From the NCBI GenBank assembly GCA_020633335.1, contig JACKDU010000004.1, positions 310,001-374,000 on the forward strand: DNA of 64,000 nucleotides, read 5' to 3'. The notes under the pieces were generated by a model. That model searched no databases. It worked only from the letters and a program-made list of their open reading frames with translations, and had not been told where the DNA came from. Both the position numbers and the translations under genes were made by a program. This stretch comes from Myxococcales bacterium. GTDB lineage: Bacteria > Myxococcota_A > Polyangia > Nannocystales > Nannocystaceae. Shown here piece after piece: positions 8,195 through 16,452 of this stretch; the first letter of the stretch is position 1; each line of letters starts with the position of its first letter.

Positions 8195-9688
8195 TCAGCC
8201 GGCGAAGCGGTAGACCTCGATGCCGACGTCCTGCCACTGCGGCGCGTAGCGGCGGCCGACGTCGGCGATCGAGAAGCCCCAGGGCGCCGGGAGCTCCTGC
8301 GGGAGCGGGGCGCCGTCGTGGAGCGCCTCGTAGGTCGCGCGATCGAGATCGACGGCGCCCTCGAGGGCCGCGTCGAAGCCGATCTTCGCGGCCGCCTCCG
8401 CCCACCCCGGGCGGACCTCGAGCGGCCAGGCCTCGGCCGCGTCGCCGCTCCCGTAGCCGACCGCGAGGAGGCGGCGGCCCGCGAAGGGCACGCCGCGCTC
8501 GCGGGCGTCGACGAAGGCGGCGGCGAGCCAGGCGGGGAGCGAGCCGGTGTAGAGGTTACCGAGCGCCTTGACCCGCTCGCTCCCGAGGCTCATCCGCGCG
8601 GCGACGAAGCGCTGGAGCTCGGGGCCGCGGCCGAAGTGGCGGGCGACGGCCTGGGCCTCACGGAAGGGCTCGACGTCCGGGCCGCCGGCCTCGACCGCGT
8701 CGAAGAGGCTCACCGGCGCGCCGATCTGCGCCCGGGCGATCGCCGGGTCGACGCCGGCCTCGCGGCAGAGCGCGTCGAAGCGCTCGGCGCTCGCCGGGTC
8801 GCGGCCCATGCTCCAGACGAGGACGTGGGCCATCGCCTGGATCGGCAGGTAGTGATAGGGCCGGTGCATCAGCACCGCGTCGACCTCGGCGAAGAGGTCG
8901 CCGCTCCCCGCACCGGCGCGCGCGCGGTGATCGTCGATCGCCGCGATGATCTCGTCGATGTAGCAGAGCGTCGAGTACTTGCCGTTGAACACCGGGAAGT
9001 CGTGGAGGCGCCCGGTGCCGGCCTCGTACTCGGGCATGAAGTGGCGGGCGACCGGCTTTCGAAAGTCGGCGCCGCGGTAGGCGGCGGCGCTGCCGGTGCG
9101 GGCGAGGTCGACCGAGAAGAGCGCCGGGTCGCGCTCGACGAGCATCGCCACCGCGCCGGCCCCCTGGGTCTGCTCGCCGCTGCTGCCGCGGGCGTACTCG
9201 GCGACGTCGGCCGCGATCACGATCGCCAGGCGATCGCCGGCGTCGCAGGCCGCGTAGCGGAGCGCCCCCTTGAGCGCGTAGATCCCTCCGAGGCAGGCGT
9301 GCTTGAGCTCGGGGACCTCGCAGGAGCGGGCGATCGACGGCCGGCCGCGGGCCTGAAGCGCGCGGTCGAGCATGCCCTTGACGATCACCGCGCCGGCGGC
9401 GTTGTCGGTGCTCGACTCGGTGCCGAGGGCGAGCATGCCGATCCGTCGGGGGTCGACGTCGTAGGCGTCGATGAGGCGGAGCGCGGCCGCGGCCGCCATC
9501 GTGTAGACGTTCTCGGCCGGCGAGCACATGCGGAAGGAGCGGCCGACCACCGCGCGCACCTTGTCGGGCGCGGCGCCGGTCCACCCGCACCACTGGTCGA
9601 GGGACACCCGCGGAGCGGGGACGTAGAGCGCCATCCCGCTGACGCCGGGGTTCGCGGAGGTCGAGGAGGTCGTGGTCGTGATCGTCAT
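8195..9688 (-). CDS. mvaS: Hydroxymethylglutaryl-CoA synthase
   Basis: HMG-CoA synthase (497 aa), condensing acetyl-CoA with acetoacetyl-CoA at the start of the mevalonate route to isoprenoids. Catalytic residues of the bacterial family are visible: Glu91 in GTESSTDNA, the acylated Cys132 in ELKHACLGG and His275 in MHRPYHYLP. The fold is thiolase-like (AGAVAMLVE, GSLPAWLAAAF, GYGSGDAAEAW). The ATG at 9688 is used; an in-frame ATG 18 codons later (MALYVP) would skip a Thr/Ser-rich leader and is equally possible. Myxobacteria commonly use the mevalonate pathway. The gene stands alone here, with no other pathway gene in the window. Confidence 0.92.
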   Translation of the reverse strand: MTITTTTSSTSANPGVSGMALYVPAPRVSLDQWCGWTGAAPDKVRAVVGRSFRMCSPAENVYTMAAAAALRLIDAYDVDPRRIGMLALGTESSTDNAAGAVIVKGMLDRALQARGRPSIARSCEVPELKHACLGGIYALKGALRYAACDAGDRLAIVIAADVAEYARGSSGEQTQGAGAVAMLVERDPALFSVDLARTGSAAAYRGADFRKPVARHFMPEYEAGTGRLHDFPVFNGKYSTLCYIDEIIAAIDDHRARAGAGSGDLFAEVDAVLMHRPYHYLPIQAMAHVLVWSMGRDPASAERFDALCREAGVDPAIARAQIGAPVSLFDAVEAGGPDVEPFREAQAVARHFGRGPELQRFVAARMSLGSERVKALGNLYTGSLPAWLAAAFVDARERGVPFAGRRLLAVGYGSGDAAEAWPLEVRPGWAEAAAKIGFDAALEGAVDLDRATYEALHDGAPLPQELPAPWGFSIADVGRRYAPQWQDVGIEVYRFAG

Positions 9689-9949
9689 GGGTCGCGGAGG
9701 GTAGTGGCCAGGCGCTCGCGCGAGCCGCGGGTGCGCCCGCTTCAGCGTCGACCTGTGACGCGGGTCAACGGGCGCGCGCCCGGCGACGCGTCCCTCATGT
9801 GGCGCAGATCGCTTGTCGACGGTCCCGCGTGCTCTCACCCGGACACGCCACGGGTGAGTAGGCGTCGATCCTCGAGGTCGTTTGGCGAGCTCAGCTCGAG
9901 GGCGGCGGCGCTTGACGCCTCGCCCCCCGACGTCGCAACGTCCGCGGCG

Positions 9950-10474
9950 ATGTCCCTCTACCACGACTCCATCGTCCCGATGGCCCGCATGCTCCGCGCG
10001 GCCTTGAAGTGGCTCGACAAGGCGGCCGCGTTCGCCGAGGCCCGCCAGGCCTCGCCCGAGATCTTCATCGGCGCCCGGCTCCACGTCGACATGCGCCCCT
10101 TCGAGTTCCAGCTCCAGGCGGCCTGCGACGCCGCCAAGTTCGCGGCGGCCCGCCTCAGCGGCGTCGACGCGCCCGCCCACCCCGACACCGAGAAGACCCT
10201 CGACGAGCTCCGGGCCCGGATCGAGGCCGTCCTGGGCTACCTCGACGGCTTCGACGAGGGCCACTTCGAGGGCGCCGAGGCGCGTGAGGTCCGCCTCTCC
10301 TTCCTCCCCGGCAAGGCGATGTACGGCGCCGACTACCTCCGGGAGATGGCCCTCCCCAACTTCTACTTCCACGCGACCACGGCCTACGCGATCCTCCGCC
10401 AGGCCGGCGTCGAGCTCGGCAAGCGCGACTTCATCACCTACCTCACGCTGCACGACCTCGACGCCGCGAGCTGA
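9950..10474 (+). CDS. DUF1993 family protein
   Basis: A 174-aa protein matching the DUF1993 family, which has the DinB-like four-helix look. It shows the N-terminal MSLYHDSIVPMARMLRAALKWLDKA, RLHVDMRPFEFQLQAACDAAKFAAARL and the C-terminal LPNFYFHATTAYAILRQAGVELGKRDF. Function is unknown. The start ATG at 9950 is preceded by weak GC-rich sequence. It is divergent from mvaS, with about 260 bases between, and ends before a strong palindrome at 10493. Confidence 0.85.
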   Translation: MSLYHDSIVPMARMLRAALKWLDKAAAFAEARQASPEIFIGARLHVDMRPFEFQLQAACDAAKFAAARLSGVDAPAHPDTEKTLDELRARIEAVLGYLDGFDEGHFEGAEAREVRLSFLPGKAMYGADYLREMALPNFYFHATTAYAILRQAGVELGKRDFITYLTLHDLDAAS

Positions 10475-10492
10475 TCGCCGCGGGTCGAGGCG

Positions 10493-10527
10493 CATGTAGG
10501 ATGTCCTCAAGGACATCCTCCTACATG
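10493..10527. terminator. Long palindromic hairpin between convergent genes
   Basis: A near-perfect inverted repeat of about 16 bases per arm (CATGTAGGATGTCC ... GGACATCCTCCTACATG) with a tiny loop lies between the ends of the DUF1993 gene (+) and the DUF4139 gene (-). Position and symmetry fit a bidirectional terminator. There is no U-tract, so a factor-dependent or attenuating role is possible. Confidence 0.65.
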
Positions 10528-10550
10528 CAGCGGGTAGCGCAGAGCGCTCG

Positions 10551-12170
10551 CTAGATCCCGCTCACGTCCCCGTGCTTGCGCAGGGTGTAGCGGAGCTCGA
10601 TCGTCTGGCGCTCGTAGGCGCCGAGGCGGACGTCCCAGCTGACGATCCCCTGCTCGTCGGGCGTCTTGCCGCCGGTCGTCTTGCGGGCGTCGACCTCGAT
10701 CTTCACCTTGTCGATCTCGGAGACCGGCACCCGCTCGCTCACCTTGATCGCCCGCGCCTCGTCGCCGAGGTTGGAGAGGCGGAGGGTGATCGTGTGCTCG
10801 ACGCCGGTCCAGGACGAGAGCATGCGGCTCTCCTCGCGGGCCTGGTCGACGCTGCGGAGCACCCGGAGCGCGCCGTCGGGCCCGAGGCCGAGGGCGAAGC
10901 GCTCGCCCGGGGCGATGAAGAGCACCGAGGTCCGACCGACGAAGCCGCCGCCGCGGATCAGATCGACCGGCCCCGCGAGGATCGGCCGGGTCGCGCCGTT
11001 GACCTGGGTGCTCCGCAGGATCACCGCCGGCGCGAGCTCGGCCATGAGCACCCGCTCGAGGGTCGCCGGGCCGGTGAAGGAGAAGAGCGGGACCCGGTGG
11101 GGCTGACCGTCGCTCGGCACGTCGGCCCGTCGGCTCGCGCGGAGCTCGAGCGCCTCGCCGCCGTCGTCGATCCCCGGGAGCTCGCTCGCCGCCTTGCGGG
11201 CCTCGCCGCCGAGGCCGGTGGTCTGGATCTCCTGCTCGCGGAGCTCGACCTCGACGACCTCGCGGCGCCGCTGGATCTCGAGGAGATCCGAGCTCAGCGT
11301 CGGCGGGTCGGTCCCGAGCGAGGGGCGCTCGGTCGAGAAGATCAGCTGGGCGTCGTCCCAGCGCTCGCCCGTGCGCTGCCAGACGCAGCCCTCGCAGGTG
11401 AATTCGATCGCCGGCTCGGCGCCCTCGCGCTCGATCACCTCGGCGCGGTGGTAGGGCCGCCAGCAGGCGCCCGGGACGATGTAGTCGACCTGGAGCTGGA
11501 AGCGGCCCGGGGCGCGGGCGACGATCTCGATCACCAGCTCGGCCGCGATCTCGTCGCGCACGTCCGCCTTGACGTCGAGGCGGGCCTGCAGGCGATCGAT
11601 CTCCTCGCCGAGATCCTCGAGCTCCTCGCGGAGGGTGAGGAGCGTCGCCCGCTGCGCGGCCTCGTCGTCGCGGAGCTCGGCGAGGCTGGAGCGCCAGCGC
11701 TCGCCCTCGAGCACCCCCCACGAGGCGTCGACGCCGATGTCGGCGAGGTGCGCCCGGGCGATCCCGCCGAGCTCGACGAGCGCCGCCTGGGCCCGCACCT
11801 GGCGGCCACGGAGCTCGCGCCGGCGATCGTGGAGCTCGCGGAGCTCGCGCTCGATCCCGCGGCGCTCGGCCGAGCGATCCTCGACCCGGACGACCCGCTG
11901 CCGGCGGATCCGCAGGTCCTGGACCCGGGCGCCGCTGATCTCCTCGCCGCCGCCGCCCGGCCGCCGGAGGCCGGCGCAGAGGGTGCGATCGCTGATCACC
12001 GGCGCGACGTCGGCGACCCGGAGGCGGGTGGTGCCGGCGCCGACCTCGATCGTCCCGCGGCGGATCACGTGGGCGCGATCCTCGAGGAGGATCACCTCGT
12101 CGACCGGGAGCTCGATGGGCCGCCCCTCGGCGGCGCTGGGATCCTGGGGGCTCTGGCTGGGCACGCTCAT
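10551..12170 (-). CDS. DUF4139/MuiA-like protein
   Basis: A 539-aa protein of the MuiA/DUF4139 type. The N-terminal part (VDEVILLEDRAHVIRRGTIEVGAG..RLRVADVAPVISDRTL) is the DUF4140-like strand-rich region. A coiled coil follows (about residues 100-210), then the beta-rich DUF4139 part with VDYIVPGACWRPYHRAEV, FSTERPSL, GFVGRTSVLFIAPGERFALGLG and the ending YERQTIELRYTLRK. The function of the family is not established. It lies seven bases downstream of a larger paralogue, so the two likely form a two-gene operon. Confidence 0.85.
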   Translation of the reverse strand: MSVPSQSPQDPSAAEGRPIELPVDEVILLEDRAHVIRRGTIEVGAGTTRLRVADVAPVISDRTLCAGLRRPGGGGEEISGARVQDLRIRRQRVVRVEDRSAERRGIERELRELHDRRRELRGRQVRAQAALVELGGIARAHLADIGVDASWGVLEGERWRSSLAELRDDEAAQRATLLTLREELEDLGEEIDRLQARLDVKADVRDEIAAELVIEIVARAPGRFQLQVDYIVPGACWRPYHRAEVIEREGAEPAIEFTCEGCVWQRTGERWDDAQLIFSTERPSLGTDPPTLSSDLLEIQRRREVVEVELREQEIQTTGLGGEARKAASELPGIDDGGEALELRASRRADVPSDGQPHRVPLFSFTGPATLERVLMAELAPAVILRSTQVNGATRPILAGPVDLIRGGGFVGRTSVLFIAPGERFALGLGPDGALRVLRSVDQAREESRMLSSWTGVEHTITLRLSNLGDEARAIKVSERVPVSEIDKVKIEVDARKTTGGKTPDEQGIVSWDVRLGAYERQTIELRYTLRKHGDVSGI

Positions 12171-12176
12171 CGCTCG

Positions 12177-14459
12177 CTAGACCTCCCGCCGGTTGCCGCC
12201 GACGAGCTCCTTCTTGGCCGAGATCTTGACGGTGTAGGACGCCCGGAGGCGCTGGGTCGCGCCGGCGGCGACCTGCACCCGCCAGCGCTGGCCGCCCTTG
12301 AGGTCGTACTCCTCGGGCTCGTAGCGCTCCCAGGCCGGCTCGACCCCGCCGACCTCGACGCTGATCTCGTCCTCGCCCTCGACGAGCGCGGGGATCCGCT
12401 CGCGGACCTCGACGTCGACCGGCCGCTCGAGGCGGTTGGCGACGTCGATCGCGATCCGGTGCTTGAGGAGGAGCGAGCCGCCGATGAGGCCGGCGCTCTC
12501 CTCCGCGTAGTGGGTGTTGCGGGAGACCTTGATCGCCTGCTCGACCCCGAGGCCGAGGCGGACCTCGCCGCGGCCGGCCGCGAGCGGGAGGCCGCTGGTC
12601 AGGAGGTAGTCGCCGCCGACGTAGACGTCGACCGGCCCGGCGAGGAGCGGGGCGTCGAGCGGGTTCTTGAAGGTCGCCACCCGGAAGACGTCGCAGCCCT
12701 CGCGGGGGACGACGACGTGGACCATCGCCACCGGGCCCTCGCGGGCGAGGAGCGGGATCGCGTGGTACTCGCCGTCGGCGATCACCTCGACCTCGCCCTC
12801 GGCGACGTAGGCGTAGTCGAAGCCGCCCACGCTGTCTGGAAGGACATGTCGCGGGGGCAAGCGGCCGCTGATCGTGTTCGCGGTCGACTGCGCCTGATCG
12901 AGGACGGCGATGACCTCGGTGACCACCTGCGCCTCGCGGGCGACGATCAGCTCGCGGACCCGCTCCTGACGGCGGATCAGCACGAGGTGGCCGCGTCGGG
13001 AGGCGCCCGCGGCCGGCATCCGGAGGTCGCCGTAGGCGAGGAGGGCGCTCGGATCCTCCTCCTGCTCGGGCTCCGCCGGGGCGAAGGCGCCGGCCCTCGG
13101 GTAGGCGCCGGTGTCCATCGACGGGCCGCCGCCGCCCGCCGACGCGAGGCGGCTGAGGAGGCCGCCCCCGCGGGCGCGCGCGGCCTGGGGCGCGAAGGCG
13201 GCGGGCGGGGCCATCGGCATCGCCATCGACGCGGACATCGGCATCGGCGCGGCCGACGGAGCCGGCGGCGGCATCCCGCCGAAGACCGCGCCCGGCGGCG
13301 GCCCGCCGGCCCCCTCCTCCCGGCGCCCGGCGCTCTTCCGCTTCTTCGCCTCCTCCTTGGCCACCACCGCGGTCGCGGTCGCGTAGTGCTCGCGCGGCGG
13401 CGCGGCCTCCATGAGGTCGTCGAGCGCCTCCTCGTCGTCGTCCTCGGCGTAGCCGTACTCCGCGGCCTCCGGCTCGTCGTACGCCTCCTCGATCTCCTCG
13501 GTCGGCGCCGGCGCGCGGCTCGACACGGGCTGACTGGCGACGAAGCGATCGTAGTCGGCGTAGAGCGCCTCGGCGCCGACCGGCGGCGGACGCCAGCCGC
13601 GGCGCGCCGGCGCCGGCTGCCGGCGGCCGATCCGGACGCTCTGGAGCTCGGGGAGCTCGGTCCAGCGCTGGGCGTCGGCGGTCGAGAGGGTCATCTTCAC
13701 CCGCGACCAGTCCTCGCCGCTCCGCTGGGCGACCACCGCCCGGAGGGCGAGCGTCGCCCGGCTCATCGCCCGATCGAAGGTGACCGTGTAGGCGGGTGCC
13801 CAGCGGGCGCCGGGGATCATGTACTCGATCCGCACCTCGCGGGGGCCGACCGCGCCCGCCCGGCGATCGATCCGGACCAGCGCGGTCTTCCGCATCTCAT
13901 GGCGCTCAGCCTGGCGGGCGTTCGACGCCTCGCGGTCGCGGGCCTCGAGGTGAGCGAGCGCCTCCCGGAGCTCGCGGTGCTCGACGCTCGCCTCCCGGAG
14001 CTCGGCCTCGAGCTCGGCGAAGACCTCCTGGCGGAAGGCGGCGACCGCTCGACGCCCGGCGTAGGGCGAGGGCGGCGGCGCCTCGCCGCGGGCGCCGGCC
14101 GGCCGCGGCACGGCGATCTCGGCGCCCACCCGCTTGAGCTGCTCCTTGAGGTGCTCGATCCGATCGGCGACCGCCTGCTCGCGGCGGCGGGCCGCCCGGA
14201 GCTCGACGCTCTCGACCGGCGGCAGGCTCGGATCGACGACCGCGACGTCGAGCCCGAGGCTGACGTCGGCGGCGACGAGGCCGGGGCCGCCGCAGATCCG
14301 CACGCGGACGCTGCGGTCCTCGAGGCTCAGCGGGAGCTCGCCGATCCGAATGAGGTCACCGCAGGTCGCCGCCTCGGCGATCGTGGCGACCCGGGTGACC
14401 AGGGCGCCGCGGCGATAGACCGTGACGGCGTCGATCCGGGTGGGAATGAACGTCGACAT
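12177..14459 (-). CDS. DUF4139/MuiA-like protein, large paralogue
   Basis: A 760-aa paralogue of the downstream gene with the same layout. Residues 1-90 are DUF4140-like (RIDAVTVYRRGALVTRVATI), followed by a coiled coil to about 230, then DUF4139 blocks (IEYMIPGARWAPAYTVTFDRAM, LSTADAQRW, DVYVGGDYLLTSGLPLAAGRGEVRLGLG, WRVQVAAGATQRLRASYTVKI). It also has an insert of about 150 residues, rich in Pro, Ala, Met and acidic residues (EEIEEAYDEPEA..., GGMPPPAPSAAPMPMSAS). The insert looks disordered and may place the two halves apart. No signal peptide is seen, so it is probably cytoplasmic. Confidence 0.85.
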   Translation of the reverse strand: MSTFIPTRIDAVTVYRRGALVTRVATIAEAATCGDLIRIGELPLSLEDRSVRVRICGGPGLVAADVSLGLDVAVVDPSLPPVESVELRAARRREQAVADRIEHLKEQLKRVGAEIAVPRPAGARGEAPPPSPYAGRRAVAAFRQEVFAELEAELREASVEHRELREALAHLEARDREASNARQAERHEMRKTALVRIDRRAGAVGPREVRIEYMIPGARWAPAYTVTFDRAMSRATLALRAVVAQRSGEDWSRVKMTLSTADAQRWTELPELQSVRIGRRQPAPARRGWRPPPVGAEALYADYDRFVASQPVSSRAPAPTEEIEEAYDEPEAAEYGYAEDDDEEALDDLMEAAPPREHYATATAVVAKEEAKKRKSAGRREEGAGGPPPGAVFGGMPPPAPSAAPMPMSASMAMPMAPPAAFAPQAARARGGGLLSRLASAGGGGPSMDTGAYPRAGAFAPAEPEQEEDPSALLAYGDLRMPAAGASRRGHLVLIRRQERVRELIVAREAQVVTEVIAVLDQAQSTANTISGRLPPRHVLPDSVGGFDYAYVAEGEVEVIADGEYHAIPLLAREGPVAMVHVVVPREGCDVFRVATFKNPLDAPLLAGPVDVYVGGDYLLTSGLPLAAGRGEVRLGLGVEQAIKVSRNTHYAEESAGLIGGSLLLKHRIAIDVANRLERPVDVEVRERIPALVEGEDEISVEVGGVEPAWERYEPEEYDLKGGQRWRVQVAAGATQRLRASYTVKISAKKELVGGNRREV

Positions 14460-14583
14460 CCTGAGGTCGACGATGGTAGCCGAAAAAGGCGGCGGCGGCC
14501 GGGGACCACCGACCGCCGCCAGGACCGCCCGCGCCGTCCGAGAGCCGTGAAGGCCGGCGCGGAGGCGCTCGCCGCGAGCTCGC

Positions 14584-14970
14584 TCAAGCGCTCGCGCGAA
14601 CGTTGATCTTTCGGGGCTGGGCCGCCTTCGCCTTGGGCAGGCGGAGGTGGAGGACGCCGCCCTGGAAGTCGGCCTCGATCGCCCCGGCGTCGACGTCCTC
14701 GGGGATCTTGAAGATCCGGCGGAATTCGACCGCGCGAAATTCGGCGGCCACCGCCCCCTCGTCGTCGAGATCGCGGCGCGCGCTCAGGCGCAGCTCGCCC
14801 TCTTCGAAGCGGACGTCGATCGCGTCGCCGCGCACGCCGGGGAGGTCGGCGAGGACCAGGTAGCCCGCGGCGTTCTCGTAGATGTCGACCGCCGGCGCGA
14901 CCGTCGGCCGCCCGCTCGTCTCCTCGGCGATCGCCTCCTCGCTCCGCTGGATCGTGGTGTTCTCCGACAT
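14584..14970 (-). CDS. Hsp20 small heat-shock protein
   Basis: An alpha-crystallin-type chaperone (128 aa). The core runs from VDIYENAAGYLVLADLPGV through RFEEGELRLSARRD to the signature GVLHLRLPKAKAAQPRKI near the end. It has the usual class length with a short N-terminal arm. Its ATG is preceded on the minus strand by AGGACAGGAGATA. It lies 46 bases downstream of a second hsp20 gene, with a short AGGACATGT-containing spacer, so the pair is probably co-transcribed in response to stress. Confidence 0.93.
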   Translation of the reverse strand: MSENTTIQRSEEAIAEETSGRPTVAPAVDIYENAAGYLVLADLPGVRGDAIDVRFEEGELRLSARRDLDDEGAVAAEFRAVEFRRIFKIPEDVDAGAIEADFQGGVLHLRLPKAKAAQPRKINVRASA

Positions 14971-15016
14971 GGCTCGTTGTATCTCCTGTCCTTTTCTACA
15001 TGTCCTCTTGTTCGAT

Positions 15017-15469
15017 CTACGCCTCGCTCGCCTTGATCGCGATCGAGCGCGGCTTGACCTCGGGGTGCTTGGGGAGGGTGACGGTGAGGAGGCCGTCCTT
15101 GACCTCGGCGAGGACGCCGTCGACGTCGATCCGCGCCGGCAGGGCGATCGAGCGCGAGAAGCGGAGCGCCGGGCGCTCGCGGCGGTGGACCGAGTAGCCC
15201 TCGGGGGCGCTCTCCTTGCGCTCGCCGCGGATCGTCAGGCTCTCCGCGGTCGCCATCACGTCGAGCTCCTCGACCTTGAGCCCGGGGACCTCGGCCTCGA
15301 CGACGTAGGCCTGGTCGCTCTCTCGGAGGTTGATCCGCGGCCAGACCGTCGACGGGCGCGCCCGGGCGCCGACGACGTCGTCGAGCTCGCGGAAGATGTG
15401 GTCCATCCGGCGGCGGAAGAGGCCGAATGCCTGCAGGGGATCGTAGGGGTCGCGGATGTAGCTGAACAT
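15017..15469 (-). CDS. Hsp20 small heat-shock protein
   Basis: A second alpha-crystallin chaperone (150 aa). The N-terminal arm MFSYIRDPYDPLQAFGLFRRRMDHIF is aromatic. The core contains INLRESDQAYVVEAEVPGLKVEELDV, SLTIRGERK and the C-terminal GLLTVTLPKHPE with the IxI-like tail SIAIKASE. I chose the ATG at 15469 because it is preceded by TGAGGACCACC; an ATG 13 codons upstream (15508) lacks a comparable site. It is first of a two-gene hsp20 operon. Confidence 0.93.
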   Translation of the reverse strand: MFSYIRDPYDPLQAFGLFRRRMDHIFRELDDVVGARARPSTVWPRINLRESDQAYVVEAEVPGLKVEELDVMATAESLTIRGERKESAPEGYSVHRRERPALRFSRSIALPARIDVDGVLAEVKDGLLTVTLPKHPEVKPRSIAIKASEA

Positions 15470-15696
15470 GGTGGTCCTCACGTCGGCGAGCGCCGGCGGC
15501 TGCGTCATGGATCGGGGGGAGGGTGCCGCACACGGGGCGCCCGCTCGCTGGCCGACAAGCTAGATCGGTCGACTTGCCCGTCAACCCCTCGAGGCGGCCG
15601 CGACGATCGGCCCCCTCGATCGACGCCGGCGATCGCCGACACCCGCCCGCCGCGCCGCTGGCCCGGGCCCGGCCGGTCGGCTATGGTCGGCCGCCC

Positions 15697-16425
15697 ATGG
15701 AGATCTACAAGCGCTTCCGCTTCGAGGCCGCCCATCGCCTCCCCAACGTCCCGCCGGGGCACAAGTGCGCGCGCCTCCACGGCCACTCCTTTGAGGTCGA
15801 GGTCGAGGTCCGCGGCCCGGTCGGTGAGGAGAGCGGCTGGGTGATCGACTTCGACGAGATCCGTCGGGCCTTCGATCCGATCCACGCCGCGCTCGATCAC
15901 CGCTGCCTCAACGACGTCGAGGGCCTCGAGAACCCGACCAGCGAGCGCCTCGCCCGCTGGATCTGGCGGCGGATGCAGCGAGAGCTCCCGCTCCTCAGCG
16001 CGATCCGGGTCCGCGAGACCTGCACCGCCGGCTGCACCTACCGCGGCGAGGGCGAGGGCGACGACGCCGCGACTGCGAGCGCGGGCGCGGGCGCGCCGAC
16101 GATCGTCATCGCCACCTACCGCGCCCGCGAGGGCGAGGTCGACGCGCTCCTGGGGATCCTCGCCGACCACGTGCCGACCCTCCGCCGCCTCGGCCTGGCG
16201 ACCGCCCGCCCGGCCACGCTCCTCCGCGCGGGCGACGGCCGCACGATCCTCGAGATCTTCGAGTGGCGAGACGCGGCGGCGGCGGCCGAGGCCCACCGAC
16301 GCCCCGAGGTCGCGGCGCTCTGGGAGGCGCTCAGCGCCCGCGCCGAGATCGTCACCCTCGGCGAGCTCGCCGAGGCGGGCCAGCGCTTCCCCCACTTCGC
16401 GGCGATCGACGGCGTCGCACGCTGA
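15697..16425 (+). CDS. 6-pyruvoyltetrahydropterin synthase/QueD fused to an ABM-like domain
   Basis: A 242-aa two-domain protein. Residues 1-115 are a PTPS/QueD domain: zinc ligands His13 (EAAHRL), His28 and His30 (LHGHSFEV), catalytic Cys24, DFDEIRRAF, LDHRCLND and the late Glu/Cys block RVRETCTAGCTY. This family makes carboxy-tetrahydropterin for queuosine or pterins. A linker rich in Gly, Ala and Glu is followed by residues about 135-220 with the ferredoxin-like pattern of antibiotic-biosynthesis-monooxygenase domains (TIVIATYRAREGEVDALLGILADH...LEIFEWRD..AAAEAHRRPEVAALW). The fusion is unusual. No other queuosine gene is nearby. Confidence 0.85.
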   Translation: MEIYKRFRFEAAHRLPNVPPGHKCARLHGHSFEVEVEVRGPVGEESGWVIDFDEIRRAFDPIHAALDHRCLNDVEGLENPTSERLARWIWRRMQRELPLLSAIRVRETCTAGCTYRGEGEGDDAATASAGAGAPTIVIATYRAREGEVDALLGILADHVPTLRRLGLATARPATLLRAGDGRTILEIFEWRDAAAAAEAHRRPEVAALWEALSARAEIVTLGELAEAGQRFPHFAAIDGVAR

Positions 16426-16452
16426 GCGGCGGCGCGTCTCCGCGCGCCCGCG

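Noticed and set aside
7901..10474. An 857-codon plus-strand open frame across the HMG-CoA synthase gene
   Set aside because: Only its last 174 codons (from 9950) resemble a protein family; the rest is antisense to mvaS with a typical GC-rich shadow composition.
10572..14606. A 1344-codon plus-strand open frame
   Set aside because: It is antisense to the two DUF4139 genes, whose codon use and motifs are convincing.
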